A stretch of DNA of 64,000 nt from Acidithiobacillus sp. AMEEHan (GTDB taxonomy: Bacteria > Pseudomonadota > Gammaproteobacteria > Acidithiobacillales > Acidithiobacillaceae), in contig NZ_CP118747.1 of assembly GCF_030996345.1 (NCBI RefSeq), forward strand, positions 1,176,001 through 1,240,000. Reading direction: 5' to 3'. Position 1 is the stretch's first letter; each line of letters begins with the position of its first letter. Shown one piece after another: positions 8,007 through 16,851 of this stretch. The translations under genes were made by a program, and so were the position numbers. Below the pieces are notes generated by a model, which saw only the letters and a program-made list of their open reading frames with translations, was not told where the DNA came from and did not search any database.

Positions 8007-10324
8007 AAGAAGGCCCAGAAGAGGTTGCCGCGAATCCGCCCCAGGGTTTGCCGGGCTGCCCGTAGGGCGGTCACCAGGGTGCCGAGGTCGGGGTGGCTCA
8101 GCGTCACATCGGCGGCCTCCATGGCGATCTCCGTGCCGCTCGCGAGAGCAACCCCGACATCTGCCTGTGCAAGGGCCGGAGCATCGTTGATGCCGTCACC
8201 AATGAAGGCAACCCGCCGACCCTGGGTCTGATACTCCCGGACGACGTTGGCCTTGTCTTGCGGCAGTATCCGTGCATGTACTGCCTCGATGCCGAGTTGT
8301 TTCGCTACCCGATGCGCCGGTATCTCGCCGTCGCCGGTTACCAGGGCCAGATCCATTCCCATCTGGCGCAGCGCCGCGCAAACCGCTGGCGCTTCAGCCC
8401 GTAAGGCATCGGCCACCGCGAGCCAGCCCAGGTAGCGGCCGTCCTGTGCCACAAAGACGATGGTCGCACCGACTGCTTCCTGGGTGCGCAGCTCGTCGTC
8501 CTCGGGGATGGCGATGTTCTGCTGCGCCAGAAACTCCCGTGTCCCCACCCGCACCCAGGCGCCGGCAAGCTGTCCTTCTACCCCTTGTCCGGCTACGGCC
8601 TGGAAATTCTCGGCCTGGAGAACGAGTTCGGGTACCGCGTGGACGATGGCGCGGGCGATGGGATGTTCCGAGTCGCGCTCGACCGCCGCCGCAATCGTCA
8701 GCGCCTCTTGGGCACCACCGCGAGCGACCAGGGTCGGGTGACCGCAGGTGACGGTACCCGTTTTGTCGAACAGTATCGTGTCGACTTCGGCCAGCATCTC
8801 CAGGGCACTGCCCTTGCGAAAGAGGACCCCCAGTTCGGCGGCGCGTCCGGTACCCACCATGATGGCTGCCGGGGTGGCAAGACCCATGGCGCAGGGGCAG
8901 GCGACCACCAGTACGGCCACGGCCGTGGCCAGCGCCAGACTGACGTCAGCGCTGTAGAGCGACCAAAATAGGAAGCTCAGCAGAGCAATGGCGAGGACCA
9001 GCGGGGAAAAGATGCGGATCACCCGGTCGGCAAGGCTCTGGATGGGCAGCTTGCCGCTCTGCGCGGATTCCACCAGGGCAATGATCTGGGCCAGCACCGA
9101 GTCTTTTCCGAGACGCGTGACCTCGATGCGCAGGCGTCCATCCTGGCAGAAGGTGCCGGCATAGACCTCGGCGCCTGCAGCACGTTTCTGGGGAATCGGT
9201 TCACCGTTCAGCATGGCTTCATCGACATGGGCGCTGCCGTCCAGCACCCGGCCATCCGCCGGGACACGCTCCCCGGGGCGCACCAGGAGATGATCGCCGA
9301 GACGCAACTGGCTGATGGCAACTTCCTCTTCCTGCCCTTGCGCGTCGATGCGTCGCGCAGTTTTCGTCTGCAGCTGCAACAGGGCGTAAATGGCCGCCGA
9401 GCTGCGTCCCTTGGCAATCTCTTCCAGATACTTGCCGAGCAGCACGGCGGCAATCACCACGGCCGCCGAGTCGAAGTAGAGATGACGAGCGCTGGCGGGA
9501 AAGACGAAGGGGACAAAAAGTACCAGGCTGCTGTAGAGCCAAGCCGCTCCAGTCCCCGTCGCTACCAGCGAATTCATGTCGGGAGACAGGTGACGATAGG
9601 CAATCCAGCCCGGACGAAAAAAACGCCGTCCGGGCCAGAACAGCACAATACTCGTCAGAATAAACTGCACGCCCTCCCAAAATCTGGGGAGCGGGGCATG
9701 GTTCTGCAGCCAATGCGCGAAGGGCGCCGAGAACGCCGACCCCATTGCCAGAAGAAGAACGATGAGGGCGAGACTGACGGCGAGGAGCACATCACGGCCC
9801 ATGGCGCGGAGGATGGCGGCCTTATGCCCGTCTTCCTCCGCCTCCTCGCTGCGGTCCAGGTTTCTGGCTCCGTAGCCCGCTGTCTGGATGGCGGCAATCA
9901 TCTCGTCGACGGAGATGCTGGCTGGCAGGTAGCGGACTTGCGCGCGCTCCGTTGCCAGGTTGACGCTGGCTTCGAGCACCCCGGTCAGGCGGCGTAGGGT
10001 GCGCTCCACCCGGCTGCTGCAGGAGGCGCAGGTCATCCCCTCCACGGCTAGTTGCGCTTGCGCGCTGAGGGTGCCGTAGCCCGCCTTTTCGATGGCGGCA
10101 ACGACGGCGGAGGCGGGCGTTTGCGCTGGATCAAACTGGATGTCCGCCGTTTCCGTCGCCAGGTTGACGTTCGCTTCCACCCCCGCCACCTTGTTCAAGG
10201 CCCGTTCCACGCGGTTGCTGCAGGAGGCGCAGGTCATGCCCGTCACTCCCACGCGTAGGCGCTGGGTGCTCGGGGTGCGCGCGATCTTCTTGTCGAGGGA
10301 TTCGGGTTTCAGTGTACGGTTCAT
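7850..10324 (-). CDS. copA: Copper-translocating P1B-type ATPase CopA
   Basis: ATP-driven exporter of Cu(I) across the inner membrane. Two N-terminal heavy-metal-associated domains carry GMTCASC (residues 29-35) and a second GMTCASC around residue 98. Then come an eight-helix membrane domain with the ion-pathway motif VACPCAMGLATPAA, the phosphorylation motif LFDKTGTVTCGHP, the SEHPIARAI motif of P1B pumps and GDGINDAPALAQADVGVA. At 824 residues it matches CopA. Start ATG 10322-10324 is unusual because a CueR-type promoter lies right against it, leaving almost no leader. Its 3' end is overlapped by the convergent glycosyltransferase. Copper rather than silver/zinc is inferred from CPC and the double CASC domains. 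Confidence 0.94.
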   Translation of the reverse strand: MNRTLKPESLDKKIARTPSTQRLRVGVTGMTCASCSNRVERALNKVAGVEANVNLATETADIQFDPAQTPASAVVAAIEKAGYGTLSAQAQLAVEGMTCASCSSRVERTLRRLTGVLEASVNLATERAQVRYLPASISVDEMIAAIQTAGYGARNLDRSEEAEEDGHKAAILRAMGRDVLLAVSLALIVLLLAMGSAFSAPFAHWLQNHAPLPRFWEGVQFILTSIVLFWPGRRFFRPGWIAYRHLSPDMNSLVATGTGAAWLYSSLVLFVPFVFPASARHLYFDSAAVVIAAVLLGKYLEEIAKGRSSAAIYALLQLQTKTARRIDAQGQEEEVAISQLRLGDHLLVRPGERVPADGRVLDGSAHVDEAMLNGEPIPQKRAAGAEVYAGTFCQDGRLRIEVTRLGKDSVLAQIIALVESAQSGKLPIQSLADRVIRIFSPLVLAIALLSFLFWSLYSADVSLALATAVAVLVVACPCAMGLATPAAIMVGTGRAAELGVLFRKGSALEMLAEVDTILFDKTGTVTCGHPTLVARGGAQEALTIAAAVERDSEHPIARAIVHAVPELVLQAENFQAVAGQGVEGQLAGAWVRVGTREFLAQQNIAIPEDDELRTQEAVGATIVFVAQDGRYLGWLAVADALRAEAPAVCAALRQMGMDLALVTGDGEIPAHRVAKQLGIEAVHARILPQDKANVVREYQTQGRRVAFIGDGINDAPALAQADVGVALASGTEIAMEAADVTLSHPDLGTLVTALRAARQTLGRIRGNLFWAFFYNILLLPLAAGVFLPWGVQLNPMLAGVAMGFSSIFVLGNSLRLRRIRAFSC

Positions 10325-10330
10325 GGTTGC

Positions 10331-10362
10331 AGGATAAACCCTTTACTTGTTTGTAAGGTCAA
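10331..10362 (-). promoter_or_regulatory. CueR/MerR-family promoter of copA
   Basis: Reading the minus strand, a -35 TTGACC (10362-10357) and a -10 TATCCT (10336-10331) are separated by 20 nt. The long spacer contains an imperfect dyad, CCTTAC...GTAAAG, as MerR-family regulators use. It closely resembles the E. coli copA promoter, where CueR untwists a long spacer when Cu(I) is bound. The -10 lies only 6 nt before the copA ATG, so transcription would begin at or next to the start codon. No merR/cueR gene is present in the window. Confidence 0.75.
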
Positions 10363-10424
10363 GGCCGCTTTCGCCCTTTTCGCTTATACTGGAATTATGG
10401 CCTGTCAGAAAAAAATACCCATTC

Positions 10425-11933
10425 ATGCTCAACAGTGAAAATCTCGTCAACTTGGAACGTTGGCTCTGTTCCGAATACGAGCATCTCGAATATCGTTTTT
10501 TGCAATACCTGCCCAATCGCGCCCGGGTAGTGGTGATTCTCGCCGCGGTATTGGGTGTGGCGTCGGCAAATCTCGCAGCGCTCGGGGCATTGGCCCATAT
10601 ACTGGAGGCCACGTTACACATCAGCGATGCGCGTTTTGGTCTGGTGGGTACGGTAGCCTCGCTCTCCGGGGCGGTACTCACTTTGATCGCCGGGGTCTGG
10701 GTGGATCGGCGAAAGCGCGTGCGCCTGCTGGCCATTTTTGCTGCCAGCTGGGCTCTGGGTATGGCTGCCAGCGGCGCCATTCCAGGTTATCTGGAGCTTT
10801 TGCTGGCGCAAGTCATAGTCGGCGCCAGCGGTATCTCCGTCGGGGCGGTGGTCGCCTCCCTGACCGGGGACTATTTTCCTCCGTCCCAACGCGGCAGAAT
10901 TTTTGGCCTGATTGTAGGTGGTGAGTTGTTGGGTGCCGGAATTGGAATGCTGGTGGCGAGCATCGTCGCCGACCTCCTGGGCTGGCGTTTTGCCTTTTGG
11001 AGTCTGGCACTGTTGGGGTTACTGGGCGTTGTCGTGATACGCCGGTATCTGCGCGAGCCTCAGCGCAATACGATGGAGAGAATTGCCAGCGGTTCCAAAA
11101 GCTCTTCGCGCTCTGACGCTGCCGCGCCGCGTTCCCACAAGGTTGCCGATTTGATTCGCCGGATGGCGATTGCGCCGTATCCCGATCGGGTGATGCGCGA
11201 AGATCCGACTTGCTGGCGGTGGACGCTGGCGGCGCGATACATCGTCACCATTCGTACCAACGTCATTCTCGTCCTCGGCTCGTCGGCCAGTTATTTTTAT
11301 TTCACGGGTCTCTTGGTGTTTGCCGATCTTTACCTCATGCAGCGCTTCGATCTGCCCGCTGATACCGCCAGCATCCTGTTCATGGGTCTGGGCAGTGGCG
11401 GAATCTTCGGGGTTTTGCTCAGTGGCTGGTTCGCAGATCGATTGTTGCATCGGCATATTGTTGCGGCGCGGGTGTGGGTGGCAGCGGGGGCCTTCTTTCT
11501 GACGGTGCTCGCCTTTCTGCCGGCCTTTCTGCTGCACAGCGTCTGGGTGGCGGCGCCTTGTTTCTTTCTGGCGGCCTTGTTTTTGGGCGCTACCAATCCA
11601 ACTCTTGATGCCGCACGTCTCGATATCATGCACTCCCGCTTGTGGGGGCGAGCAGAAAGTATACGCAATCTGGTGCGCTATACCCTCGTGGGTTTGGCAC
11701 CGCTGATGATTGGGCTTTTGGTGGGATATTTCCAGAAAAGCGATGGACAAGGCGCCGAGGCCCTCGGGCATGCCTTTCTGCTTCTGTTAGTTCTGCTGTT
11801 GACCGCTGGCGTCGCCATGGTTTTCGCGGCGTTCACGTATCCGCGCGATGTAGCGACGGTATTGGCCTCCGAGGGCGCACCGCTCTCTGTGACCCCGGAT
11901 GCGGAGCATCCGGAGGTCGAGGTTTCCGCTTGA
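10425..11933 (+). CDS. Major facilitator superfamily transporter
   Basis: A 502-residue inner-membrane protein with about 12 predicted hydrophobic segments. The loop after the second helix reads AGVWVDRRKRVRLLAI, a form of the MFS motif GxxxDRxxRR, and the second half repeats it weakly (GVLLSGWFADRLLHRHIV). A polar loop around residues 210-270 separates the two halves. Start ATG 10425 was chosen because upstream in-frame codons overlap the promoter region; no strong SD is seen. It ends 19 nt before the YdeP-like oxidoreductase, so the two are probably one transcript. Substrate cannot be read from sequence; formate or another organic acid is only a guess from context. Confidence 0.8.
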   Translation: MLNSENLVNLERWLCSEYEHLEYRFLQYLPNRARVVVILAAVLGVASANLAALGALAHILEATLHISDARFGLVGTVASLSGAVLTLIAGVWVDRRKRVRLLAIFAASWALGMAASGAIPGYLELLLAQVIVGASGISVGAVVASLTGDYFPPSQRGRIFGLIVGGELLGAGIGMLVASIVADLLGWRFAFWSLALLGLLGVVVIRRYLREPQRNTMERIASGSKSSSRSDAAAPRSHKVADLIRRMAIAPYPDRVMREDPTCWRWTLAARYIVTIRTNVILVLGSSASYFYFTGLLVFADLYLMQRFDLPADTASILFMGLGSGGIFGVLLSGWFADRLLHRHIVAARVWVAAGAFFLTVLAFLPAFLLHSVWVAAPCFFLAALFLGATNPTLDAARLDIMHSRLWGRAESIRNLVRYTLVGLAPLMIGLLVGYFQKSDGQGAEALGHAFLLLLVLLLTAGVAMVFAAFTYPRDVATVLASEGAPLSVTPDAEHPEVEVSA

Positions 11934-11952
11934 TCGGCAAGCACGATGCACA

Positions 11953-14262
11953 ATGGCTTCCTATACTGAGAATCTAGACAAGATCCGGAGAATGACATTG
12001 CAAAGGAAATCCCAGGTGAATCTTCCCCAACCACCAGCGGGTGGTTGGGGATCGGTGGAGGGCATCGTACATATCTACGGCGAGAGCTGGGCCACACCCG
12101 CGGCTCTGGAGACCCTGGCGCGCCTCAATAAACCCGGCGGTAGCATGTGTACCTCCTGCGCTTGGCCCAAGCCGGTCAATTACCATCCCTTCGAGTTCTG
12201 TGAGAATGGCGCCAAGGCGATTCTTTGGGACACCACTTCGGCGCGTTGCACGCCCAGATTCTGGGACTCGCATACCGTCACTGAGCTGCGTGGCTGGTCC
12301 GACCACGATCTCGAAAAGACGGGACGCCTGACGGCGCCGCTGCGTTACGATCGCGAGCAGGATCGCTATGTTGAGGTCTCCTGGGACGAGGCCTATTCCG
12401 CCATCGGCCAGACATTGCGGCGTCTGCCCAGGGCACAGGTAGTCTTTTACGCCTCGGGGCACGCCGGTCTGGAAGCCTCCTACCTCTACGCTTTGCTGGC
12501 GCGCGTGTATGGCAATAACAACCTGCCGCAAAGCTCCAATATGTGTCACGAGACCACCAGCGTTGGTCTCAAGCGCGTCATTGGCTCGCCGGTAGGCACG
12601 GTAATCTGGGAAGATCTGGCAGAGGCCGACTGTTTCTTTTTCTTTGGTCAGAATCCGGGTGTCAACTCCCCCCGTTTTTTGCATCCGCTCAAGGATGCCA
12701 AAAAACGCGGGGCCAAGATCATCACCTTCAACCCGGTGCGGGAGCAGGGTCTGGTTGGGTTCGTCGATCCCAGTAGCGTTTCGGACATGCTCAGTGGCCG
12801 CGAGACACAAATTTCGGATCAATATCATCAGTTGCGCGCCGGTTCTGACATTGCCGCCCTCACTGGCCTGTGCAAGGCGGTCCTGGAGGCGGATGAAAGC
12901 CAGGGTGGTACGGTCATCGACCATGCGTTCCTGGCCGAACATACCCATGGCGTTGAGGATTTTTTTGATTTTTTACGGGCGACGTCGTGGGCGGCCGTCT
13001 GTGCGGAAACCGGGTTGAGCGAGGACGCTCTGCGCGCGGCGGCAGCGGTCTACATGGCTGCCGAACGGGTGATTGGCGTATATGGTATGGGGCTGACGCA
13101 GCAGGTGCATGGCTCGACCAATGTCGGCATGCTGGTGAATTTTCTGTTACTGCGCGGCAATATCGGCCGCCCCGGTGCCGGTTGTTGTCCGGTGCGCGGC
13201 CACTCCAACGTGCAGGGGCAGCGCACGGTGGGCATCGCGGAAAAAGCGGCACTCGTTCCCATGGACAAGCTGCGCACCCTCTTTGACTTCGAACCACCGC
13301 AACAAGACGGTATGCACATCGTCGAGGTCGGCGAGGCCCTGCTGCGTGGCGAGGTGGCGGCCACGATCAGCCTGGGCGGCAATCTGGTCAGGGCAATGCC
13401 TGACATTGCGCGCTTGCAGGAGGTGTGGCCGCAGCAGCAACTGACGGTGACGGTGTCGACCAAGCTCAATCGCAGTCATTTGTATCCGGGCAAGGAAGCC
13501 TACATCCTTCCTTGCCTGTCGCGTGTGGAAGTCGACAAGCAGGCGACGGGGAATCAAACCGTGACCATCGAAGACAGCTTCTCCATGATCCACCCTTCCA
13601 TCGGTCATCGCGAACCGGCTTCGCCGCAGCTGCGCTCGGAGCTGGCCATTGTGGCGGGCATTGCCAAAGCGACCCTGGAGCTCAGTCCCAAGCTGCTCTG
13701 GGACGACTGGCAGGCAGATTATGGTCGGGTACGCGATCTGATCGCGGCTACCTATCCAGAGGATTTCCATGACTTCAACGCCCGCATTCAAAAGCCCGGT
13801 GGCTTTTGGCGAGTCAATGCGGCGCGCGAGCGAGTCTGGAAGACTCCCAGAGGTAAGGCCGAATTCACTGTGCCGGAACGCCTCAATGCCCTCGATTTTG
13901 CCGATGCGCCGGGTCGCTACCGGCTCATCACCCTGCGCTCCAACGATCAGTTCAATACCACCGTCTATGGCTATTCCGATCGCTTTCGCGGCATCGAGGG
14001 CACGCGCGATGTGCTCCTCATGAACGCCGCGGATATCGCCGATGCTGGCCTGCATCCCGGGCAAAAGGTTTCGCTGCTCAGTGACACGGCGGATGGTATA
14101 GAGCGCCGCGTGGACGGTCTGGAACTCGTATCTTTCGAGATCCCCCGCGGTACCGTTGCCGGGTATTACCCCGAGCTGAATCCGCTGATTCCCCTCTCGG
14201 AGCACGATAAGCTCTCGAAAACGCCCGCCTCCAAGGGGATCGCGGTGCGTCTGGCGAGCTGA
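11953..14262 (+). CDS. YdeP/FdhF-family molybdopterin oxidoreductase
   Basis: Molybdopterin-dependent oxidoreductase of the formate-dehydrogenase-alpha-like group that includes E. coli YdeP. The N-terminus has AGGWG and an MCTSCAWP pair of cysteines (about residues 66 and 69). The SSNMCHETTSVGL motif places cysteine (about residue 198), not selenocysteine, at the expected molybdenum ligand. GNIGRPGAGCCPVRGHSNVQG and TKLNRSH are also YdeP-like, and the C-terminal molydopterin-binding domain has LRSNDQFNTT. E. coli YdeP has been linked to acid resistance; formate oxidation is a common annotation for acidithiobacillus homologues. Start ATG 11953 is used, but ATG 11992 aligns better with the YdeP N-terminus. 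The actual substrate is unknown. Confidence 0.82.
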   Translation: MASYTENLDKIRRMTLQRKSQVNLPQPPAGGWGSVEGIVHIYGESWATPAALETLARLNKPGGSMCTSCAWPKPVNYHPFEFCENGAKAILWDTTSARCTPRFWDSHTVTELRGWSDHDLEKTGRLTAPLRYDREQDRYVEVSWDEAYSAIGQTLRRLPRAQVVFYASGHAGLEASYLYALLARVYGNNNLPQSSNMCHETTSVGLKRVIGSPVGTVIWEDLAEADCFFFFGQNPGVNSPRFLHPLKDAKKRGAKIITFNPVREQGLVGFVDPSSVSDMLSGRETQISDQYHQLRAGSDIAALTGLCKAVLEADESQGGTVIDHAFLAEHTHGVEDFFDFLRATSWAAVCAETGLSEDALRAAAAVYMAAERVIGVYGMGLTQQVHGSTNVGMLVNFLLLRGNIGRPGAGCCPVRGHSNVQGQRTVGIAEKAALVPMDKLRTLFDFEPPQQDGMHIVEVGEALLRGEVAATISLGGNLVRAMPDIARLQEVWPQQQLTVTVSTKLNRSHLYPGKEAYILPCLSRVEVDKQATGNQTVTIEDSFSMIHPSIGHREPASPQLRSELAIVAGIAKATLELSPKLLWDDWQADYGRVRDLIAATYPEDFHDFNARIQKPGGFWRVNAARERVWKTPRGKAEFTVPERLNALDFADAPGRYRLITLRSNDQFNTTVYGYSDRFRGIEGTRDVLLMNAADIADAGLHPGQKVSLLSDTADGIERRVDGLELVSFEIPRGTVAGYYPELNPLIPLSEHDKLSKTPASKGIAVRLAS

Positions 14263-14270
14263 TCGGACGG

Positions 14271-14297
14271 CGATCTCAGAACTGATAGCTGAGATCG
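14271..14297. terminator. Perfect 9-bp hairpin between convergent genes
   Basis: CGATCTCAG (14271-14279) and CTGAGATCG (14289-14297) form a perfect inverted repeat with a 9-nt loop. It lies 8 nt beyond the YdeP-like stop and includes the last codons of the convergent TonB receptor. It could act as a hairpin for ending transcription from the left. There is no T-run, so factor-independent termination is doubtful. Confidence 0.35.
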
Positions 14298-16459
14298 ATG
14301 TTGACCGAGCGCCCCGGTCCAGGCAGGCGGATGCCATAGACAAACGGCGTCTGCCCTAGGTATACCCCGCCGAGGGGCTGGTAATAAAGCTGGTTGAGCA
14401 GGTTTTCCAGGCGCAGGCTGGCCTGCCAGGCGCCGGAGTGGAAGCGTGTGCCAATCTCCAACAGCCCATAACCTGGTGTCTGCAGCTCATTGCGCAGGGG
14501 ATCGACCCGGGTCTCGCTGGCGACCAGGGTTTCCCGGATCCAGTTTTCCCAGTGACCCCAGTCCTGACGTAGGGTGAGGCTGCCATTGAGGGGCATGACC
14601 CGGTAGAGCGGCACATCGAGGCTGAGATTCTCGCCATGGCTGTAGGCCACCTTTCCGTCGAGGAAAAAGTCCCCCCACTGCTGGCGGTGCAGTAGTCGTG
14701 TCTTTCCTTGCAGATCGATCCCCCAGATCAGGGCATTCTGGTTGTGGTATTGCAGGTTCACGAAGCCGCTTTCTGCGCTTCGGTTGGCGACGGTACAGGC
14801 CCCGCCCAGGCTCGTTGAGCAGCGCTCTACCCCGATGTAGTTCTGGATATAATTCACGTACGGAGTGAGCCGCAGATCCCAGTGCGCCTCTTGCAGGTGC
14901 AGGCTGGCGCTGAAGGTGTTACTGGTCTGCGCGCGCAGGCGCAGGTTGCCGATGTAACCGTTGCCATCCCCGGAGAAGCTGTTCATGAACATCGCCATCT
15001 GGTTGCTGGACCAGGGATAGAGCTCATAAAGGCCGGGCGCCTGGACGTTGCGTGCGTAGCCCAGCTCCAGTGCCGTCGATGCGCTGGGGTGGTATTGGAG
15101 AATGGCGCTGAGATCCCAGTTGCTGAAGCTGCGGGAGCGATCGGCGGCATTGAATTGTCCAGGCACGGAGCCCGGCATAGCCGGGTTCCCATACATCATG
15201 GGGTTGTAGCCTTGCACCGGCCCGCTATTCATGTCTACCGCGTCAAAACGCAGACCCAGGCGACTCATCCACTCCGGACTCCAGTGGTGCGACCAGTCGG
15301 CGAAGACGTCGTAGTGATTCTGTCGACCATCGCGGATATTCCAGAAGGTACCCGGGCCCATCATCCGACTGCCCGGTACTGGCGTCCACCAATCGTTCAG
15401 GTGGTAACGGGAAATCTCGATTCCGGTACGCAACAGGTCCTGCGGGCTGAGATCCAGCCCGAACTCCAGACGCAGACCATTCTTTACCCCCTGGGTATAC
15501 ATGGGCATCTCTGCTGCCATGGGGGTGATTTTGTCCGGCAGGAAATTCATCTCGTGCTGGATCAGAACGTTGTAGAGCCGTGCATCGACAAAGCCCCAGT
15601 GAAAGCCACCGCGGTAGTGCAGATTGAAACTGGTCTGCTGGTTGTCGGTCAGATCCATGCGCACGTTGGGGTAGCCCTCATAAGGAATGTGTTGATGACT
15701 GATGCGCAGAGTGAGTTCCTGGGTCTTCCACCGGCCGGCCAGGGTCACGCTCTGGTTTTCGCTGCGAAAGGCCGTCGAGCCCACGGTTTTTGCCGGAATA
15801 TTGGGGGTTGCCGGTTTGAATCCCTTGCCGGCCTGATAATTGTCCCCCTGACTGAGACTGCCGGCATACTGAATGGAAAAATGCGGCGTTGCGCCATACA
15901 CGGAGAGATTTTCTCCATGAATATCGCCATTGCTCTGATAGAATGCGCTAACGCTTCCGCCATAGGTATATGCCTGCGCTGGGCTGGCAAAGACGGGCGC
16001 CGCGGAAGAAACCAACACGGTGCCCCCCAGAGCGTTGCTGGTGACACTTACCGGCGCTACGGTGGGATAGATCGTAATTTCGCCCACCTGATTGGGCGGC
16101 AGATACGACAAGGGTGGAATCATCTGGTTGGGGCAGGCATTGGGGATCGAGATGCCATCCACCCGCAGATTGAGATTGCTGCCCGCGAGGCCATTCAGAT
16201 AGGGCAAGGCGGAAACGCCACCCGAGGCGATGCTCTGGGTGCCACTCACAAAATCCAGCAAGTGGCTGCTGTCCGCAGCGTTTGCGGGATGCCTGAACAC
16301 TTTTGTCTGCTGCCCGACCTCGGTGCGGTCGTGCACCTGTACCTGCACCAGAAGAGGATTGGGATCAATAGTAGTGGGCTTGGCTGTTTCCGCGTGGACC
16401 AGCACGCTAACCGAAATCATCGCCAGATAAATCAAAAATCTCAAGTTTTTTATGATCAT
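14276..16459 (-). CDS. TonB-dependent copper receptor, OprC/NosA-like
   Basis: Outer-membrane active importer (727 residues). A signal peptide (MIIKNLRFLIYLAMISVSVLVHA) precedes a plug domain with LNLRVDGISIPNACPNQM and a beta-barrel ending in YQF, the usual C-terminal aromatic. C109/M113 form a CxxxM motif in the plug and H302/M304 form HxM in the barrel. This matches the CxxxM-HxM copper site known in Pseudomonas OprC. Extracellular loops are rich in methionine (NPMMYGNPAMPG, NQMAMFMNSF, AAEMPM). The start M at 16459 is preferred to the upstream ATG at 16492 because it begins the signal peptide. It is located near copA, separated by the MFS/YdeP pair. Copper specificity is inferred. Confidence 0.82.
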   Translation of the reverse strand: MIIKNLRFLIYLAMISVSVLVHAETAKPTTIDPNPLLVQVQVHDRTEVGQQTKVFRHPANAADSSHLLDFVSGTQSIASGGVSALPYLNGLAGSNLNLRVDGISIPNACPNQMIPPLSYLPPNQVGEITIYPTVAPVSVTSNALGGTVLVSSAAPVFASPAQAYTYGGSVSAFYQSNGDIHGENLSVYGATPHFSIQYAGSLSQGDNYQAGKGFKPATPNIPAKTVGSTAFRSENQSVTLAGRWKTQELTLRISHQHIPYEGYPNVRMDLTDNQQTSFNLHYRGGFHWGFVDARLYNVLIQHEMNFLPDKITPMAAEMPMYTQGVKNGLRLEFGLDLSPQDLLRTGIEISRYHLNDWWTPVPGSRMMGPGTFWNIRDGRQNHYDVFADWSHHWSPEWMSRLGLRFDAVDMNSGPVQGYNPMMYGNPAMPGSVPGQFNAADRSRSFSNWDLSAILQYHPSASTALELGYARNVQAPGLYELYPWSSNQMAMFMNSFSGDGNGYIGNLRLRAQTSNTFSASLHLQEAHWDLRLTPYVNYIQNYIGVERCSTSLGGACTVANRSAESGFVNLQYHNQNALIWGIDLQGKTRLLHRQQWGDFFLDGKVAYSHGENLSLDVPLYRVMPLNGSLTLRQDWGHWENWIRETLVASETRVDPLRNELQTPGYGLLEIGTRFHSGAWQASLRLENLLNQLYYQPLGGVYLGQTPFVYGIRLPGPGRSVNIDLSYQF

Positions 16460-16851
16460 GCTGTTCACTCGAAGGTTTTTCTCATCATCCATGGAAGATG
16501 ATGCTTTGGCGAATGGAATATTTTAATTTATATCTAAGATAAGATTATCCATAAAGTAAAAATTTCATTTTATAGTTAATGAGTAACAATATTCTAATTT
16601 ATCGATCAAACGGGTTGGAGTTTTCCTGGGTTACATACTGTATGGTATTTTTATCCAAGGGGCGGGATGGTAGGCGCAGACAAGACCGTCGGTGCGGACG
16701 TCAACCTTGGCAAGCGCTTTGGCGGAAAAATTTGCTATGATCCATTTCGTCACCCCCAATGGGGTCGAGGACGATCTGGTTTCCTACTTGGTGGGCTTGA
16801 CCGGCGGTGCGCGTGGACGCACCAGAGATGGCCTGCAGTCTCCTACCGGCC
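16460..16851. other. Intergenic stretch, first 200 bases AT-rich
   Basis: No convincing gene. Bases 16500-16660 are markedly AT-rich compared with the surroundings and probably contain the promoter of the TonB receptor. I could not define boxes or a clear Fur or metal-regulator site. Near the far end, GGTGCG (16806-16811) and CGCACC (16818-16823) form a small hairpin about 30 nt after the DUF3617 stop, without a T-run. Longer open frames here contain no recognisable protein. Confidence 0.5.

Noticed and set aside
12543-12560. Selenocysteine at the active site of the molybdoenzyme
   Set aside because: The position is TGT (Cys) in NMCHET; no in-frame TGA or SECIS-like hairpin is needed.
14882-16501. 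539-codon + strand frame antisense to the TonB receptor
   Set aside because: The minus-strand frame encodes a clear signal peptide, plug and barrel; the + frame has no domains and reflects high GC coding bias.
16520-16560. Fur box before the TonB receptor
   Set aside because: GATAAT-like strings occur, but match to the 19-bp consensus is only about half and the region is AT-rich throughout.
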